From positions 1 through 42,466 of the forward strand of contig JBFMEF010000199.1 of assembly GCA_040753495.1 (NCBI GenBank): DNA of 42,466 bases, given 5' to 3'. The DNA is from Candidatus Zixiibacteriota bacterium (GTDB lineage Bacteria > Zixibacteria > MSB-5A5 > GN15 > PGXB01). Made by a program: the position numbers and the translations under genes. The notes beneath the pieces are model-generated. The model searched no databases. It saw only the letters and a program-made list of their open reading frames with translations, and was not told the DNA's origin. Positions 1 to 9,034 of this stretch are shown here, piece after piece (within the stretch, counting starts at the first letter, position 1; the number at the start of each line of letters is the position of its first letter).

Positions 1-8
1 GATGGGCA

Positions 9-2186
9 ATGATGAGCCGTCTGACCCAGAAATTCCGCACTGCCGCCGATGCCCTTCTCAATTACCGCAGCCTGCCGCTGCTCAGTTCCATTCTGTTCAT
101 TCTTATCCTCTGCGGGACAATCTATATAATCTATCAGAATGCCGGCATCATGCGCGACCGCATCAATGAGGATTTCAATCAACAGCAATTAATATTGGCG
201 CGCCAGGCAAGCGGACAGGTCAGCGTCATTCTTCATGATATTGAGCTGGAAATCGACGGTCTGGCGCGGAAAATCGCCCGCTTTCCCGACCCGGGTGATA
301 TCCAGACTGTCTTCAATGAAGCGGCCAGCCGTATGCGCAATAAGGGACTGCTTGAGCTGGGTCTGGCGGACAGCACCCGTAAACTGATACAGGTGACCTC
401 TACCGATACCGCCGCTCAACTTGAAGAAACCCGATTGTTTCGCGACTGTGTCGATATGGGGACAGAGAAAACTTCACTGGGGCAATTGTATGTCGAAACG
501 CTGTCGGAAAATTACTCCCTTATAACCGGCGTGATCTGCAAGATGATTGTCACCCTTGCCGGCAGACAATTTCTATATGCCCAAATTGATGTGTCCCGGC
601 TGGTCACCGGTGTGACTCAGGAAATCCGTTCCGGGAAAACCGGCTATGCCTGGGTAATTGATGAAACCGGCATGTTCATCTATCATCCAGAGCGGGAGTT
701 TATCGGCAAGAACGCTTTCACCGCCCGCTACCAGCGCAAACCATATGTCAGCTTTACGCAAATAAATGATATCATGCGCAACCAGATGCTGAAGGGTGAG
801 GAAGGCACCGGCATCTATGAAAGCGGCTGGCATCGGGGAATCGAAGGGCAGATAACCAAACTTATCGCTTTTACACCAATCAAGAGCGGAATTCTAAGCA
901 AGAGCCAGGTCTGGTCGGTCGCGGTGGCCGCGCCTACATCGGAAATCGCCGGCGCTGTCCGGGGAGTCTATATCCGCCATTTTGCCGCCGAAGCCGCCAT
1001 CATTGCGGCCATGCTTCTTTTCGGCGTGGTGGTCGTGATTTATCAACAAAGAATCTCTCATGCGCTTAAGGAACGGGTCAGCCAGCAGGAAGAATTTATC
1101 TCCAGCATCCTGCAGAACTCCGTTGACGCCATCATCTTCATCGACAATGACAATCGCGTCAAAGTCTGGAACCGCGGCGCCGAAATCATTTTCGGATATA
1201 CCGCCAAAGAGATGATTGGTCAGACCTTCCATCGTCTCGTGCCGCCCGATATTGATGCCGATGAAGAACTTCTCAGCATCCAGGAAGAAGTCACCCGGCA
1301 GGGTTATATCCGCAATTATCGGGCGCAGCGAATGACCAAAGACGGCAAGAGAATCACTATCGACCTCTCCCGCACCATAATCCGTTCCCCGCACGGCGAA
1401 ATCTTGGGAAGCACCGCTATCATAAAAGATGTCACCGAAAAAATGGAATTGGAGCAGCGTATTTACAACACCGAGAAACTGGCCTCGATTGGAATTCTTG
1501 CGGCCGGCGTGGCGCACGAAATCAACAATCCCCTTGCCGTGATTCTTGGATTCACCGACCTCCTCCTGGAAAGATTTCAGCCCGGGACTCAGGAATATGA
1601 AGACCTTAAAATGATTGAAGCCAATGCCAATCAGGCAAAAAAGACGGTGGAAAATATGCTCGGTTTTGCCCGCATAACGGAAGGGCTGGAAGAGTTCGTC
1701 GACGTCGACCAGGCCCTGAATACGGTCATCAAGATTGTGCGCAACACCCTTATGACTAAGAAAGTGGAGGTCGCGCTGCATATTCCGGTCAGTCTACCCA
1801 AAGTCAGGTGCGACTCGCGAGAATTTCAGCAGGTCATTTTCAATCTCATAAATAATTCTTTTGCCGCTATGGAACCGGGTGGCGGCAAATTGACCATCTC
1901 GGTGCGCAGGCAGGAGGATTCCGTCCAGATTGCGGTGGAAGACACCGGCAAAGGGATTCCCGACAAAATAAAACCGCGCATCTTTGACCCTTTCTTTACA
2001 ACCAAGAAGGTCGGAGAAGGAACCGGTCTGGGGCTTTCTTTATGCTATGGAATTATCAAGAAATATGGAGGGAAAATCGAATTCTCTTCGACCTGCCGCG
2101 AGGATAACCCCCAACGGCCCAGCGGCACCAAATTTGTCATCTCGCTTCCGGTTCATGATACCGGCGAATCTTTAGAGGAGTCATAA
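9..2186 (+). CDS. Membrane sensor histidine kinase (PAS)
   Basis: Two-component sensor kinase of 725 residues. One membrane helix lies at about residues 22-44, a large extracytoplasmic sensing region of Cache/PDC type at about 45-323 (it contains the typical GKTGYAWVID stretch), a second helix at about 326-347, a PAS domain at about 360-480, a HisKA domain with the phosphoacceptor His503 in GVAHEINNP, and an HATPase domain with the N box NLINNS and the glycine boxes DTGKGI and GTGLGLSL. The frame is open to the window edge, so the true start could lie upstream; two consecutive ATGs at 9 and 12 are the first available. It ends 2 bases before a response regulator, its probable partner. The position upstream of the sulfate reduction genes suggests, but does not show, that it senses a pathway-related ligand. 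Confidence 0.9.
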   Translation: MMSRLTQKFRTAADALLNYRSLPLLSSILFILILCGTIYIIYQNAGIMRDRINEDFNQQQLILARQASGQVSVILHDIELEIDGLARKIARFPDPGDIQTVFNEAASRMRNKGLLELGLADSTRKLIQVTSTDTAAQLEETRLFRDCVDMGTEKTSLGQLYVETLSENYSLITGVICKMIVTLAGRQFLYAQIDVSRLVTGVTQEIRSGKTGYAWVIDETGMFIYHPEREFIGKNAFTARYQRKPYVSFTQINDIMRNQMLKGEEGTGIYESGWHRGIEGQITKLIAFTPIKSGILSKSQVWSVAVAAPTSEIAGAVRGVYIRHFAAEAAIIAAMLLFGVVVVIYQQRISHALKERVSQQEEFISSILQNSVDAIIFIDNDNRVKVWNRGAEIIFGYTAKEMIGQTFHRLVPPDIDADEELLSIQEEVTRQGYIRNYRAQRMTKDGKRITIDLSRTIIRSPHGEILGSTAIIKDVTEKMELEQRIYNTEKLASIGILAAGVAHEINNPLAVILGFTDLLLERFQPGTQEYEDLKMIEANANQAKKTVENMLGFARITEGLEEFVDVDQALNTVIKIVRNTLMTKKVEVALHIPVSLPKVRCDSREFQQVIFNLINNSFAAMEPGGGKLTISVRRQEDSVQIAVEDTGKGIPDKIKPRIFDPFFTTKKVGEGTGLGLSLCYGIIKKYGGKIEFSSTCREDNPQRPSGTKFVISLPVHDTGESLEES

Positions 2187-2188
2187 TT

Positions 2189-2743
2189 ATGAAGCAGAGA
2201 ATACTTGCGGTTGATGATGAACTGCATATGTTGAAATTGCTGGAAAGAATTATCGGCGAAAAAACCGCCTATCAGATTCAGACCACCAATAATGCGCTGG
2301 AAGTTCCCCCGCTTCTGACCAGAGAGAGCTTCGACATCATTATTACCGACCTCAAGATGCCGGGGATGGACGGCATTGACCTTCTCAAACATATTAAAGA
2401 GAAAAATATAGACTCGGAAGTAATCATCATTACCGCTTTCGGTTCCATGGAGAGCGCTATTGAGGCGCTTGCCCGGGGAGCCTTTGATTATATCACCAAA
2501 CCGTTCAAGAAAGAGCAGATTATATTCACCGTTGACCGCGCCATGAAATTCCAGCAGTTGAAAAGAGAAAACAAACGCTTCACGGATATGCTCAACCTGG
2601 AGCCGTTCGCCCAGGCCGCGGCAAGGTTTAAGCGGGAATACTTAAGCCGGTTGAAAGAGCGCTGCGGCGAGCAGTCGCCGGAGTTGGCCTCCCGCTCCGG
2701 TCTCAGCCCGGATGAAATCGCCGCTTTTTTGAAGAATGCATGA
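2189..2743 (+). CDS. Response regulator, receiver domain plus HTH-like tail
   Basis: A 184-residue response regulator. The receiver domain fills about residues 3-120, with acidic residues D9/D10, phosphoacceptor Asp54 in ITDLKMPGMDG, the conserved Thr in ITAFGS and Lys in TKPF. There is no AAA+ sigma-54 activation domain. The last ~45 residues (FKREYLSRLKERCGEQSP, then a second helix ending FLKNA) resemble the Fis-type helix-turn-helix at the end of NtrC-family regulators, in a diverged form. It follows the kinase gene by 2 bases and is very likely its partner. Whether the tail binds DNA is uncertain; the protein may act by protein contacts instead. Confidence 0.88.
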   Translation: MKQRILAVDDELHMLKLLERIIGEKTAYQIQTTNNALEVPPLLTRESFDIIITDLKMPGMDGIDLLKHIKEKNIDSEVIIITAFGSMESAIEALARGAFDYITKPFKKEQIIFTVDRAMKFQQLKRENKRFTDMLNLEPFAQAAARFKREYLSRLKERCGEQSPELASRSGLSPDEIAAFLKNA

Positions 2744-2787
2744 TGCTTATTATCTATAGATGACAATAAAAATTTGAAGGGAGATAT

Positions 2788-3312
2788 ATGCCGGAAATAA
2801 AACGAATCGAAGAAATAATGATACCGCTCAATAAGTATCCCCATATCCCATACTGGTTCACCTTGCGCCAGGCTATTGCCGAAATGGAAAAGTCGGAACT
2901 TGATATTAACGGACGCAAATCGCTTCCCCGCGTGGTGCTGGTATTTGACGAAAAATACCGTCTCATGGGGACTGTGCGCCGACGCGATATTATGCGAGGG
3001 CTCGAACCGGAGTTTCTAAGTTCACCGTCAAAACAGCAGAGCAAATGGTTTAACATCCAGGTTGACCCCAACCTGATGGAGCTATCCTTCGATAAAGTGG
3101 TCAATGGGATTCGCGAACGGGCGGAGCGCCCGGTGAGCGAAGTGATGCTGCCTATCGCGCGCACCATTGATGCCGGCGACCACCTGATGAAAGTGATTTA
3201 CGAAATGGTCAGCAACGACTTGAGCCTGATTCCGGTTACCCGGGAGGGACGGGTAATCGGTGTAATCCGGTCGGTCGATGTTTTCCACGAAATTGCAACT
3301 CTGATACTTTAA
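2788..3312 (+). CDS. CBS-domain-pair protein
   Basis: A 174-residue protein made almost only of two CBS motifs, at about residues 10-75 and 110-172. Both carry the typical ending (YRLMGTVRRRDIMRG and GRVIGVIRSVDVFHE). CBS pairs bind adenosyl ligands such as AMP, ATP or SAM and act as regulatory modules. A good Shine-Dalgarno (GAAGGGAG) precedes the ATG. It sits between a two-component system and an anion permease, so it may tune one of them according to energy state; that role is inferred. No catalytic domain is present. Confidence 0.85.
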   Translation: MPEIKRIEEIMIPLNKYPHIPYWFTLRQAIAEMEKSELDINGRKSLPRVVLVFDEKYRLMGTVRRRDIMRGLEPEFLSSPSKQQSKWFNIQVDPNLMELSFDKVVNGIRERAERPVSEVMLPIARTIDAGDHLMKVIYEMVSNDLSLIPVTREGRVIGVIRSVDVFHEIATLIL

Positions 3313-3351
3313 CAGGAATCTCAGCAATCGGACAATCAATCTGGAGTGACT

Positions 3352-4890
3352 ATGTTCTGGAAAAATAGAGGCGCCAAAAATAAATCAACTCAAAGGGGCG
3401 GGCTGCCGCCGATGCCGGCCGATGTCTTTCTGGCGGGTGTTCCCGGCAAAAAAATCGACTGGAAACGGATTTTCTTTTTGACCCTGGGACTGGCGCTCTT
3501 CGCCGCCGTCTATTTTTCTCCCCCCTGGCCTGATGCCGTTGACCCCCTGGGCAAGCATTTTGAGCTTTCTCGCGAAGGAAAAGCGGCTGTCGCGCTCTTC
3601 CTCTTTGCCGCCACCTGGTGGGTCTTCGAAGTCGTCCCAATTGGAATTACCAGTATCGCCATCGGAATCCTTCAGGCTCTCTTCCTCATTCGTGACGCCC
3701 GAATCGCCTTCACCGATTTTATGGACCCGTCCGTCTGGTTTATCTTCGGCTCTCTGGTCATTGGTATGGTTTTTACCAAGACCGGCCTGACGCAAAGAAT
3801 GGCGTACAAGATGCTCGTTCTTGTTGGCGAGCGGACCAGCATGATTTATCTCGGCTGTTTCGCCATGACGGCGTTTCTCACCTTGATCATGGCGCATACC
3901 GCGGTGGCGGCGGCGGTCTTCCCGCTGTTGATGGCTATCTATGGATTGTACGATGACGAGCAAAGACCGAGCCGTTTCGGCAAGGGCCTCTTCATCGGTA
4001 TGGCTTTTACCGCCGGAGCCGGAAGCGTCGTCACTCTGCTGGGCGCCGCCCGCGGCGCCGTCGCCATCGGTTTCTTCAAGGATATGACGGGAAGGGAAAT
4101 ATCTTTTTTTGAATTCTCATATTATATGCTGCCCCTTGGCTGGCTGATGGTGTTCTTAATCTGGCTCTTCTTTCTGATTGCCTTCAAGCCGGAACGAAGC
4201 ACCATCCCGGGATTGCGGGAGCGAGCCTCGTCCCTTTACGCCAAACTGGGCCCTATTACCCGCAAAGAGATTATCGCCATACTCGTCGTAGGGCTGGTCA
4301 TCGCCGCCCTTGGACTGCGCTCCTTCATTCCCTTTCTGAAACCGCTGGAGAAGAGCGCCCTGATACTTCTGGCAACCTTGATATTCTTCGCCTCCAATAT
4401 CCTAACTATAAAAGACCTCGAGGAAATCCCCTGGAATATCGTCCTCCTGTTCGGCGGCGCCATGAGTATCGGTTTCTGCCTCTGGCAAACCGGGGCGGCC
4501 AACTGGCTGGCGGTCAACTGGCTCCTCCTGTTTCAGAACGCCACCTGGTTTGTTTTCGTCATGGGTGTCGCCTTCTTTGTCCTGATAATGACCAACTTCA
4601 TTATGAATGTCGCCGCCATCGCCATTTCCCTTCCGGTGGCGCTGGTCATCGCCCCCTACCTGGGGGTAGCGCCGGAAGTCATCCTGTTTGCCTCACTGGC
4701 AACCGCCGGAATGCCGTTTCTCCTCCTGATTGGAGCCGCTCCCAATGCCATTGCCTATGAAAGCCGTCAGTTCTCCTCCGGCGAATTCTTCCGCGCCGGC
4801 ATTCCTGCCAGTTTGATACTGATGATTATTCTGGGTCTGTTTGTCTGGCTTATCTGGCCCATGATGGGTATGCCGGTGCTGGCAAAATAG
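3352..4890 (+). CDS. SLC13/DASS-family anion permease (sulfate or dicarboxylate)
   Basis: A 512-residue inner-membrane protein with about 11-13 hydrophobic helices, the size and layout of the divalent anion:sodium symporter family. Family-like segments are the repeated re-entrant regions near MAHTAVAAAVFPLLMAIYG and NFIMNVAAIAISLPVALVI and the GAAPNAIAYE stretch near the C-terminus. The ATG at 3352 is preferred over a GTG at 3346 because GGAG lies 5 bases before it. Members move sulfate, phosphate or C4-dicarboxylates; being next to qmo/dsr/sat genes makes sulfate the likeliest substrate, by context only. The 180 bases after it hold the qmoA promoter region. Confidence 0.85.
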   Translation: MFWKNRGAKNKSTQRGGLPPMPADVFLAGVPGKKIDWKRIFFLTLGLALFAAVYFSPPWPDAVDPLGKHFELSREGKAAVALFLFAATWWVFEVVPIGITSIAIGILQALFLIRDARIAFTDFMDPSVWFIFGSLVIGMVFTKTGLTQRMAYKMLVLVGERTSMIYLGCFAMTAFLTLIMAHTAVAAAVFPLLMAIYGLYDDEQRPSRFGKGLFIGMAFTAGAGSVVTLLGAARGAVAIGFFKDMTGREISFFEFSYYMLPLGWLMVFLIWLFFLIAFKPERSTIPGLRERASSLYAKLGPITRKEIIAILVVGLVIAALGLRSFIPFLKPLEKSALILLATLIFFASNILTIKDLEEIPWNIVLLFGGAMSIGFCLWQTGAANWLAVNWLLLFQNATWFVFVMGVAFFVLIMTNFIMNVAAIAISLPVALVIAPYLGVAPEVILFASLATAGMPFLLLIGAAPNAIAYESRQFSSGEFFRAGIPASLILMIILGLFVWLIWPMMGMPVLAK

Positions 4891-4946
4891 ATTATGCCGC
4901 AAGTCATTCCTATATTTCAAAAGGGATAGATTTATCCAGTTACCAC

Positions 4947-4975
4947 TTGACAAAACCGGAAACGGCGTTTATATA
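4947..4975 (+). promoter_or_regulatory. Sigma-70-type promoter upstream of qmoA
   Basis: A TTGACA -35 box at 4947-4952, a 17-base spacer and a TATATA -10 box at 4970-4975 give a near-consensus promoter pointing at qmoA. Expected transcription start is about 4982, leaving a leader of about 90 bases. Found by eye; no transcript evidence. Confidence 0.6.
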
Positions 4976-4985
4976 TGAATTGAGT

Positions 4986-5003
4986 TTGTTAATATGTTCA
5001 CAA
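4986..5003. promoter_or_regulatory. CRP/FNR-type palindrome before qmoA
   Basis: TTGTTA, six bases, TCACAA: both half-sites are identical to those in the qmoC promoter (29427-29444), and it is one base away from the perfect palindrome TTGTGA-N6-TCACAA. It lies just downstream of the near-consensus promoter at 4947-4975 (suggesting repression) or upstream of a weak downstream promoter (TTTGCG 5011-5016, TACAAA 5034-5039; suggesting activation). The CRP/FNR-family regulator HcpR of sulfate reducers recognises sites of this form. Confidence 0.55.
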
Positions 5004-5072
5004 AGTTAAATTTGCGCTAATTATGTAAGACAATACAAAATAATGGCTTAGATATATCATCTGGAGGAGACT

Positions 5073-6350
5073 ATGGCAGATATTGAACCTGTTCCCGGCC
5101 TGATAAAAGCAGATATACTGGTTGTTGGCGGGGGTATCGCCGGCATGACCGCCGCCATTGAGGCGGCAGAAATCGGAAAATCGGTGGTCCTGCTGGAGCG
5201 GACCGCCTCGCTTGGTGGACGCGTCGCCGCCATGAACCAGTACTTCCCCAAACTCTGCCCACCTACCTGTGGCATCGAAATAAACCTCAGAAGAATCAGA
5301 GTCAATCCCTGCATACGAGTGTTGACTCTGGCGGAAATCGGAAAAATCAGCGGCGCTGCCGGCAGTTACGATATACAGGTCAAACTGTACCCCCGATATG
5401 TCAATGAGAAATGCACCGCCTGTGGCGACTGTGAAAAAGCCTGCGAGGTCGAAAGAGATGATGACTTCAATTTTGGACTTTCGCGGACAAAAGCCATTTA
5501 TCTTCCCCATCTAATGGCTTATCCGGCGCGATATGTTATTGACCCCAAATATATAAAAGACCCTTCTATGAAAAAGGTTGTCGATTCCTGCAATTATGGC
5601 GCTATCGACCTCAATATGACCGCCCAGGATATCAGTCTCAAGGTTGGCTCCATTGTCTGGGCGACCGGATGGAAACCGTACGACGCCACCAAAATCGATA
5701 ACCTCGGATTCGGCAAATATAAGAATGTTGTGACCAATGTCATCATGGAGCGGCTCGCCTCCGAGAATGGTCCTTCCGGAGGAAAAATAGTCCGCCCTTC
5801 CGACGGCAAAGAGATCAAATCGATCGGTTTTGTACAGTGCGCCGGCTCGCGCGATGAAAATCATCTCCCTTACTGCTCATCCGTCTGCTGTCTCGCTTCC
5901 ATGAAGCAGGCAACTTATGTCCATACCCAGTATCCGGAAGCAGATATACATATGTTTTACATTGATGTTCGCTCACCCGGCAGAATGGAAGATTTCTATG
6001 TCAAAGTCCAACAGGACCCGAAATTTCATTTTCACCGGGGCAAGGTTGGCAATGTCTCCGAAAATCCCGCCACTGGAAATATTATCCTGGAAGCGGAGAA
6101 TACTCTCACCGGAGTTATCACAAAGACGGAAGTCGATATGGCGGTGCTGGCAATCGGAATGGTGCCGAATACCGCTGATGACCTGCCATCGATTCCTGTA
6201 ACGCGGGACCCCTACGGGTTCCTTGTCTCCGACGGCAGCAGTGGGATTGTCGGAGCGGGGGCGGTGCTGCGGCCATGTGATGTCGCCAACAGCGTGCAGC
6301 AAGCCACCGGCGCCGCCATGCAGGCAATCTGTGCCGCGGGGAGGAAATAA
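5073..6350 (+). CDS. qmoA: QmoA, quinone-interacting oxidoreductase subunit A
   Basis: HdrA-like flavoprotein of 425 residues, part of the QmoABC complex that passes electrons from the menaquinone pool to APS reductase. Near the N-terminus it has the FAD-binding dinucleotide fold (ILVVGGGIAGMTAAIEAAE, then LLERTASLGGR), followed by a [4Fe-4S] motif CTACGDCEKAC. SVCCLASMKQA and the late FAD contact AGAVLRP-CDVANS are also typical. A strong Shine-Dalgarno (GGAGGAG) precedes the ATG. qmoB follows after 2 bases. The third subunit gene, qmoC, is not downstream but about 20 kb away on the opposite strand, which is unusual. Confidence 0.95.
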   Translation: MADIEPVPGLIKADILVVGGGIAGMTAAIEAAEIGKSVVLLERTASLGGRVAAMNQYFPKLCPPTCGIEINLRRIRVNPCIRVLTLAEIGKISGAAGSYDIQVKLYPRYVNEKCTACGDCEKACEVERDDDFNFGLSRTKAIYLPHLMAYPARYVIDPKYIKDPSMKKVVDSCNYGAIDLNMTAQDISLKVGSIVWATGWKPYDATKIDNLGFGKYKNVVTNVIMERLASENGPSGGKIVRPSDGKEIKSIGFVQCAGSRDENHLPYCSSVCCLASMKQATYVHTQYPEADIHMFYIDVRSPGRMEDFYVKVQQDPKFHFHRGKVGNVSENPATGNIILEAENTLTGVITKTEVDMAVLAIGMVPNTADDLPSIPVTRDPYGFLVSDGSSGIVGAGAVLRPCDVANSVQQATGAAMQAICAAGRK

Positions 6351-6352
6351 CT

Positions 6353-8614
6353 ATGGAACCGAAAATTGGCGTTTATATCTGCAAGGGGTGCGAAATCGGC
6401 AGCGCTGTCGATATCGAAAAGTTAAGCGGCATCGCTCTTAAAGATGGCAAAGCCGACCTCTGCAAAACTCACGATATGTTCTGCTCCCTCGCGGGTCTGG
6501 AACTGATAAAGAGTGACATCGCCACAGAAGGGATAAACCGGGTGGTGGTTGCCGCCTGCTCCAATCGCGCCTTTCCGGAGCTGTTCGATTTTGGAAAAGA
6601 TATCCTCACCGACCGGGTGAACCTCCGTGAACAGGTCGCCTGGTGCCACAAGCCCAATGACGATGATACCCAGCTTATAGCCGAAGATTATATTCGGATG
6701 GGAGTTGCCCGCGTCCGCAACAGTGAGCCGCCTCAACCCTTCATTGAAGAAACCAGCAAGACTATAATGGTGGTCGGGGGAGGCAAAGCCGGCTTGACGG
6801 CAGCCAAGGCCTCAGCCGCTGCCGGTTACAAAGTGATTCTGATTGAAAAAGAAAATCATCTGGGCGGATGGGCGGCCAAATTCTCGAAAGTATTCCCCAA
6901 AACGGCTCCCTATCAATTACCGGAGAATTCCGGCATTGACGAATTGATTAAAGAAGTCGAATCAAATCCTCATATTACGGTAAAGAAGGGCACGACGATT
7001 TCCAAAACCTCCGGTCAGCCCGGAAAGTTTAGTGTCGTCATTAACGATGGCTCTGTCGATACCGAACTGCAGGTTGGGGCGATTGTCCAGGCGACCGGCT
7101 GGAAATCCTACGACCCCGCTAAACTATCCCGCTGGGGATATGGGGTAACGCCCGATGTCGTAACTAATATCGACCTGGAAACGATGGTCTCCAACGGCGG
7201 TATTAAGAGACCCTCCGACGGTAAAGCGATTGAAAGCATCGCTTTTATCCAGTGCGCCGGCTCGCGCGAACCGGACCATCTCCCCTATTGCTCCGCCGTC
7301 TGTTGCCGGGTTTCGCTCAAACAGGCCCTCTATGTCAGAGAGAAATATCCCCATGCCAGGATATTTATAATCTACCGCGACCTCCGCGCCACGGCGCAGT
7401 ACGAATTATTCTACGCCCACGTGCAAAACGATGATGCCATCTTCCTGACCAAAGGTGAAATCGCCGCTGTCAATAAAACTGACGGCGGCAAAATTGCCAT
7501 CGATGTCAGAGAAACTCTCCTGGGTGAGGATATCCGAATCACGGCAGATATGGTCGTTTTGGCGACCGGCATGGTGCCGTCAACGAAAGTCGATGAATCT
7601 GAAACGGAGGCTGCGCCGCAGGAGACCTCTGAGTCAGCCGAAACTGCGGCTGCTCCTCAAGACGGTCTAATGGCCGACGGCAAAAAAGAAGCGGCCGGAG
7701 CGGAAAAAGGAGCAAAAATCTTAAATCTTTCATACCGGCAGGGAACCGACCTGCCCACTCTCAAGTACGGCTTCCCCGATTCTCATTATATCTGTTTTCC
7801 TTACGAAACCAGAAGAACCGGTATCTATGCGGCTGGTACTGTTCGCGCCCCGATGGACCTTTCCGCTTCCGCATCCGACGCCTACGGCGCCGCTCTCAAG
7901 GCGATTCAAGCGGTTGAATCAATTGCCCGTGGCGCCGCCGTGCACCCCCGCGCCGGCGACCTCTCCTTCCCCGAATTCTTCATGCAACGATGCACCCAGT
8001 GCAAACGCTGTACTGAAGAATGTCCCTTTGGAACTCTTGATGAAGATGCCAAAGGAACACCGCTGCCCAATCCGTTTCGCTGCCGCCGCTGCGGCATCTG
8101 CATGGGCGCCTGCCCCGAGCGCATTATCTCCTTTAAGAACTACAACGTAAATATGATCTCCCAGATGATAAAGGCGATTCATATTCCCGATGAGTTCGAA
8201 GAAAAGCCGCGCATCCTCGCTTTCATCTGCGAGAATGACGCCCTCCCGTCGCTCGACATGGCCGGAATGAAACGACTGCAGTACAATGCCATGGTCCGCC
8301 TCATTCCTCTTCGTTGTCTCGGCTCCATGAACACCATCTGGGTCGGCGATGCCCTGGCAAGCGGATTTGACGGCGTCCTCCTTATCGGATGCAAGAAAGG
8401 GGATGACTACCAATGCCATTTTATCCGCGGGTCCGAACTTGCCGCGACCAGGATGTCCAACGTGCGCGAAAAGTTGAAACAGCTGGTGCTGGAAGAGGAA
8501 CGGGTGCAACTGCACGAAGTAGCCATATCGGACTATGCCAGAATTCCGAAAATCTTTGATGAATTTCTGGAGACCATTGAAAGGGTAGGTCCCAACCCCT
8601 ATAAGGGAATGTAA
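6353..8614 (+). CDS. qmoB: QmoB, quinone-interacting oxidoreductase subunit B
   Basis: A 753-residue HdrA-like flavoprotein with a C-terminal MvhD-like domain, as expected of QmoB. Order: a short Cys segment (ICKGCEIGSAVDIEK), an FAD fold near residue 140 (MVVGGGKAGLTAAKASAAA), a second nucleotide-binding region, two ferredoxin-type motifs (CTQCKRCTEECPFG and CRRCGICMGACPE) near residues 545-590, then the MvhD-like part containing CENDALPS and LIGCKKGDDYQCHF. About 40 residues near 413-455 (bases ~7591-7719) are a low-complexity Ala/Glu-rich linker interrupting the second flavin half. QmoB is thought to form the electron-transfer core with QmoA. It shares a transcript with qmoA and is followed by a stem-loop. 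Confidence 0.95.
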   Translation: MEPKIGVYICKGCEIGSAVDIEKLSGIALKDGKADLCKTHDMFCSLAGLELIKSDIATEGINRVVVAACSNRAFPELFDFGKDILTDRVNLREQVAWCHKPNDDDTQLIAEDYIRMGVARVRNSEPPQPFIEETSKTIMVVGGGKAGLTAAKASAAAGYKVILIEKENHLGGWAAKFSKVFPKTAPYQLPENSGIDELIKEVESNPHITVKKGTTISKTSGQPGKFSVVINDGSVDTELQVGAIVQATGWKSYDPAKLSRWGYGVTPDVVTNIDLETMVSNGGIKRPSDGKAIESIAFIQCAGSREPDHLPYCSAVCCRVSLKQALYVREKYPHARIFIIYRDLRATAQYELFYAHVQNDDAIFLTKGEIAAVNKTDGGKIAIDVRETLLGEDIRITADMVVLATGMVPSTKVDESETEAAPQETSESAETAAAPQDGLMADGKKEAAGAEKGAKILNLSYRQGTDLPTLKYGFPDSHYICFPYETRRTGIYAAGTVRAPMDLSASASDAYGAALKAIQAVESIARGAAVHPRAGDLSFPEFFMQRCTQCKRCTEECPFGTLDEDAKGTPLPNPFRCRRCGICMGACPERIISFKNYNVNMISQMIKAIHIPDEFEEKPRILAFICENDALPSLDMAGMKRLQYNAMVRLIPLRCLGSMNTIWVGDALASGFDGVLLIGCKKGDDYQCHFIRGSELAATRMSNVREKLKQLVLEEERVQLHEVAISDYARIPKIFDEFLETIERVGPNPYKGM

Positions 8615-8621
8615 CCGTTTT

Positions 8622-8661
8622 CTTGCCCTGCCACCGCCAAAATCGGTGGTGGCAGGGCAAG
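8622..8661 (+). terminator. Long stem-loop after qmoB
   Basis: A 14-bp perfect inverted repeat (CTTGCCCTGCCACC with GGTGGCAGGGCAAG), extended by three more pairs including one G-U around an AAAATC loop, begins 8 bases after the qmoB stop. No T-tract follows, so it may be a transcript 3'-end stabiliser or a factor-dependent end rather than a classical intrinsic terminator. Confidence 0.65.
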
Positions 8662-8816
8662 ATTGACTATATATATCAGAACTGTTTTTGCTGCAGATTA
8701 AGGGCTAAGTCTTTCATCAGGCACAATGCATTTCAGTAACATCTTGTGGTATAAACGATTACGGTCGCATTAATTGAGCGGGCAGGCTATTTTCAAGTTT
8801 TTTAGAGGGCGAGACT

Positions 8817-8834
8817 TAATGAAATTTTTCACAA
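8817..8834. promoter_or_regulatory. CRP/FNR-like site upstream of dsrA promoter
   Basis: TAATGA, six bases, TCACAA: one perfect half-site and one 4/6 half-site of the TTGTGA-N6-TCACAA type. It ends 7 bases before the -35 box and is centred at about -51 from the predicted start, nearly the same geometry as the better site before qmoC. Weak alone, supported by the shared spacing. Confidence 0.4.
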
Positions 8835-8841
8835 ATTCTTC

Positions 8842-8870
8842 TTGACTCATTTTCTTCAATTTGTTAACAT
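8842..8870 (+). promoter_or_regulatory. Probable dsrA promoter
   Basis: TTGACT at 8842-8847, a 17-base spacer and TAACAT at 8865-8870 form a good sigma-70-type promoter. The predicted start is about 8877, giving a leader of about 160 bases before dsrA. Confidence 0.55.
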
Positions 8871-9034
8871 AGGTACTGAGAAACGGGAAAAACTATGTGT
8901 GACTCCTCTACCCAAATCTGTATCGGACAAATAAAGGCCAGCCAAAAAAGTCTAATTCAGTCTCTGTTGGGGAATTATCAGTCACATGCAATCAATTCTG
9001 AAAATTCGGTATTCTGATTATTTAAGGAGAAGAA

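Larger units (their letters stand above)
8615..9034. other. Intergenic region between qmoB and dsrA
   Basis: 420 bases without a convincing gene. It holds a long stem-loop just after qmoB (8622-8661), a CRP-like half palindrome (8817-8834) and a promoter (8842-8870) for dsrA. The remaining DNA is AT-rich with no other structure I can support. A 40-codon ORF at 8895-9017 has no ribosome binding site. Confidence 0.7.

Noticed and set aside
3346-3351. GTG start for the SLC13 permease
   Set aside because: It would overlap its own Shine-Dalgarno; ATG 3352 has GGAG at good spacing.
8895-9017. 40-codon ORF upstream of dsrA
   Set aside because: No ribosome binding site, unremarkable composition, and it lies in the leader between the predicted promoter and dsrA.
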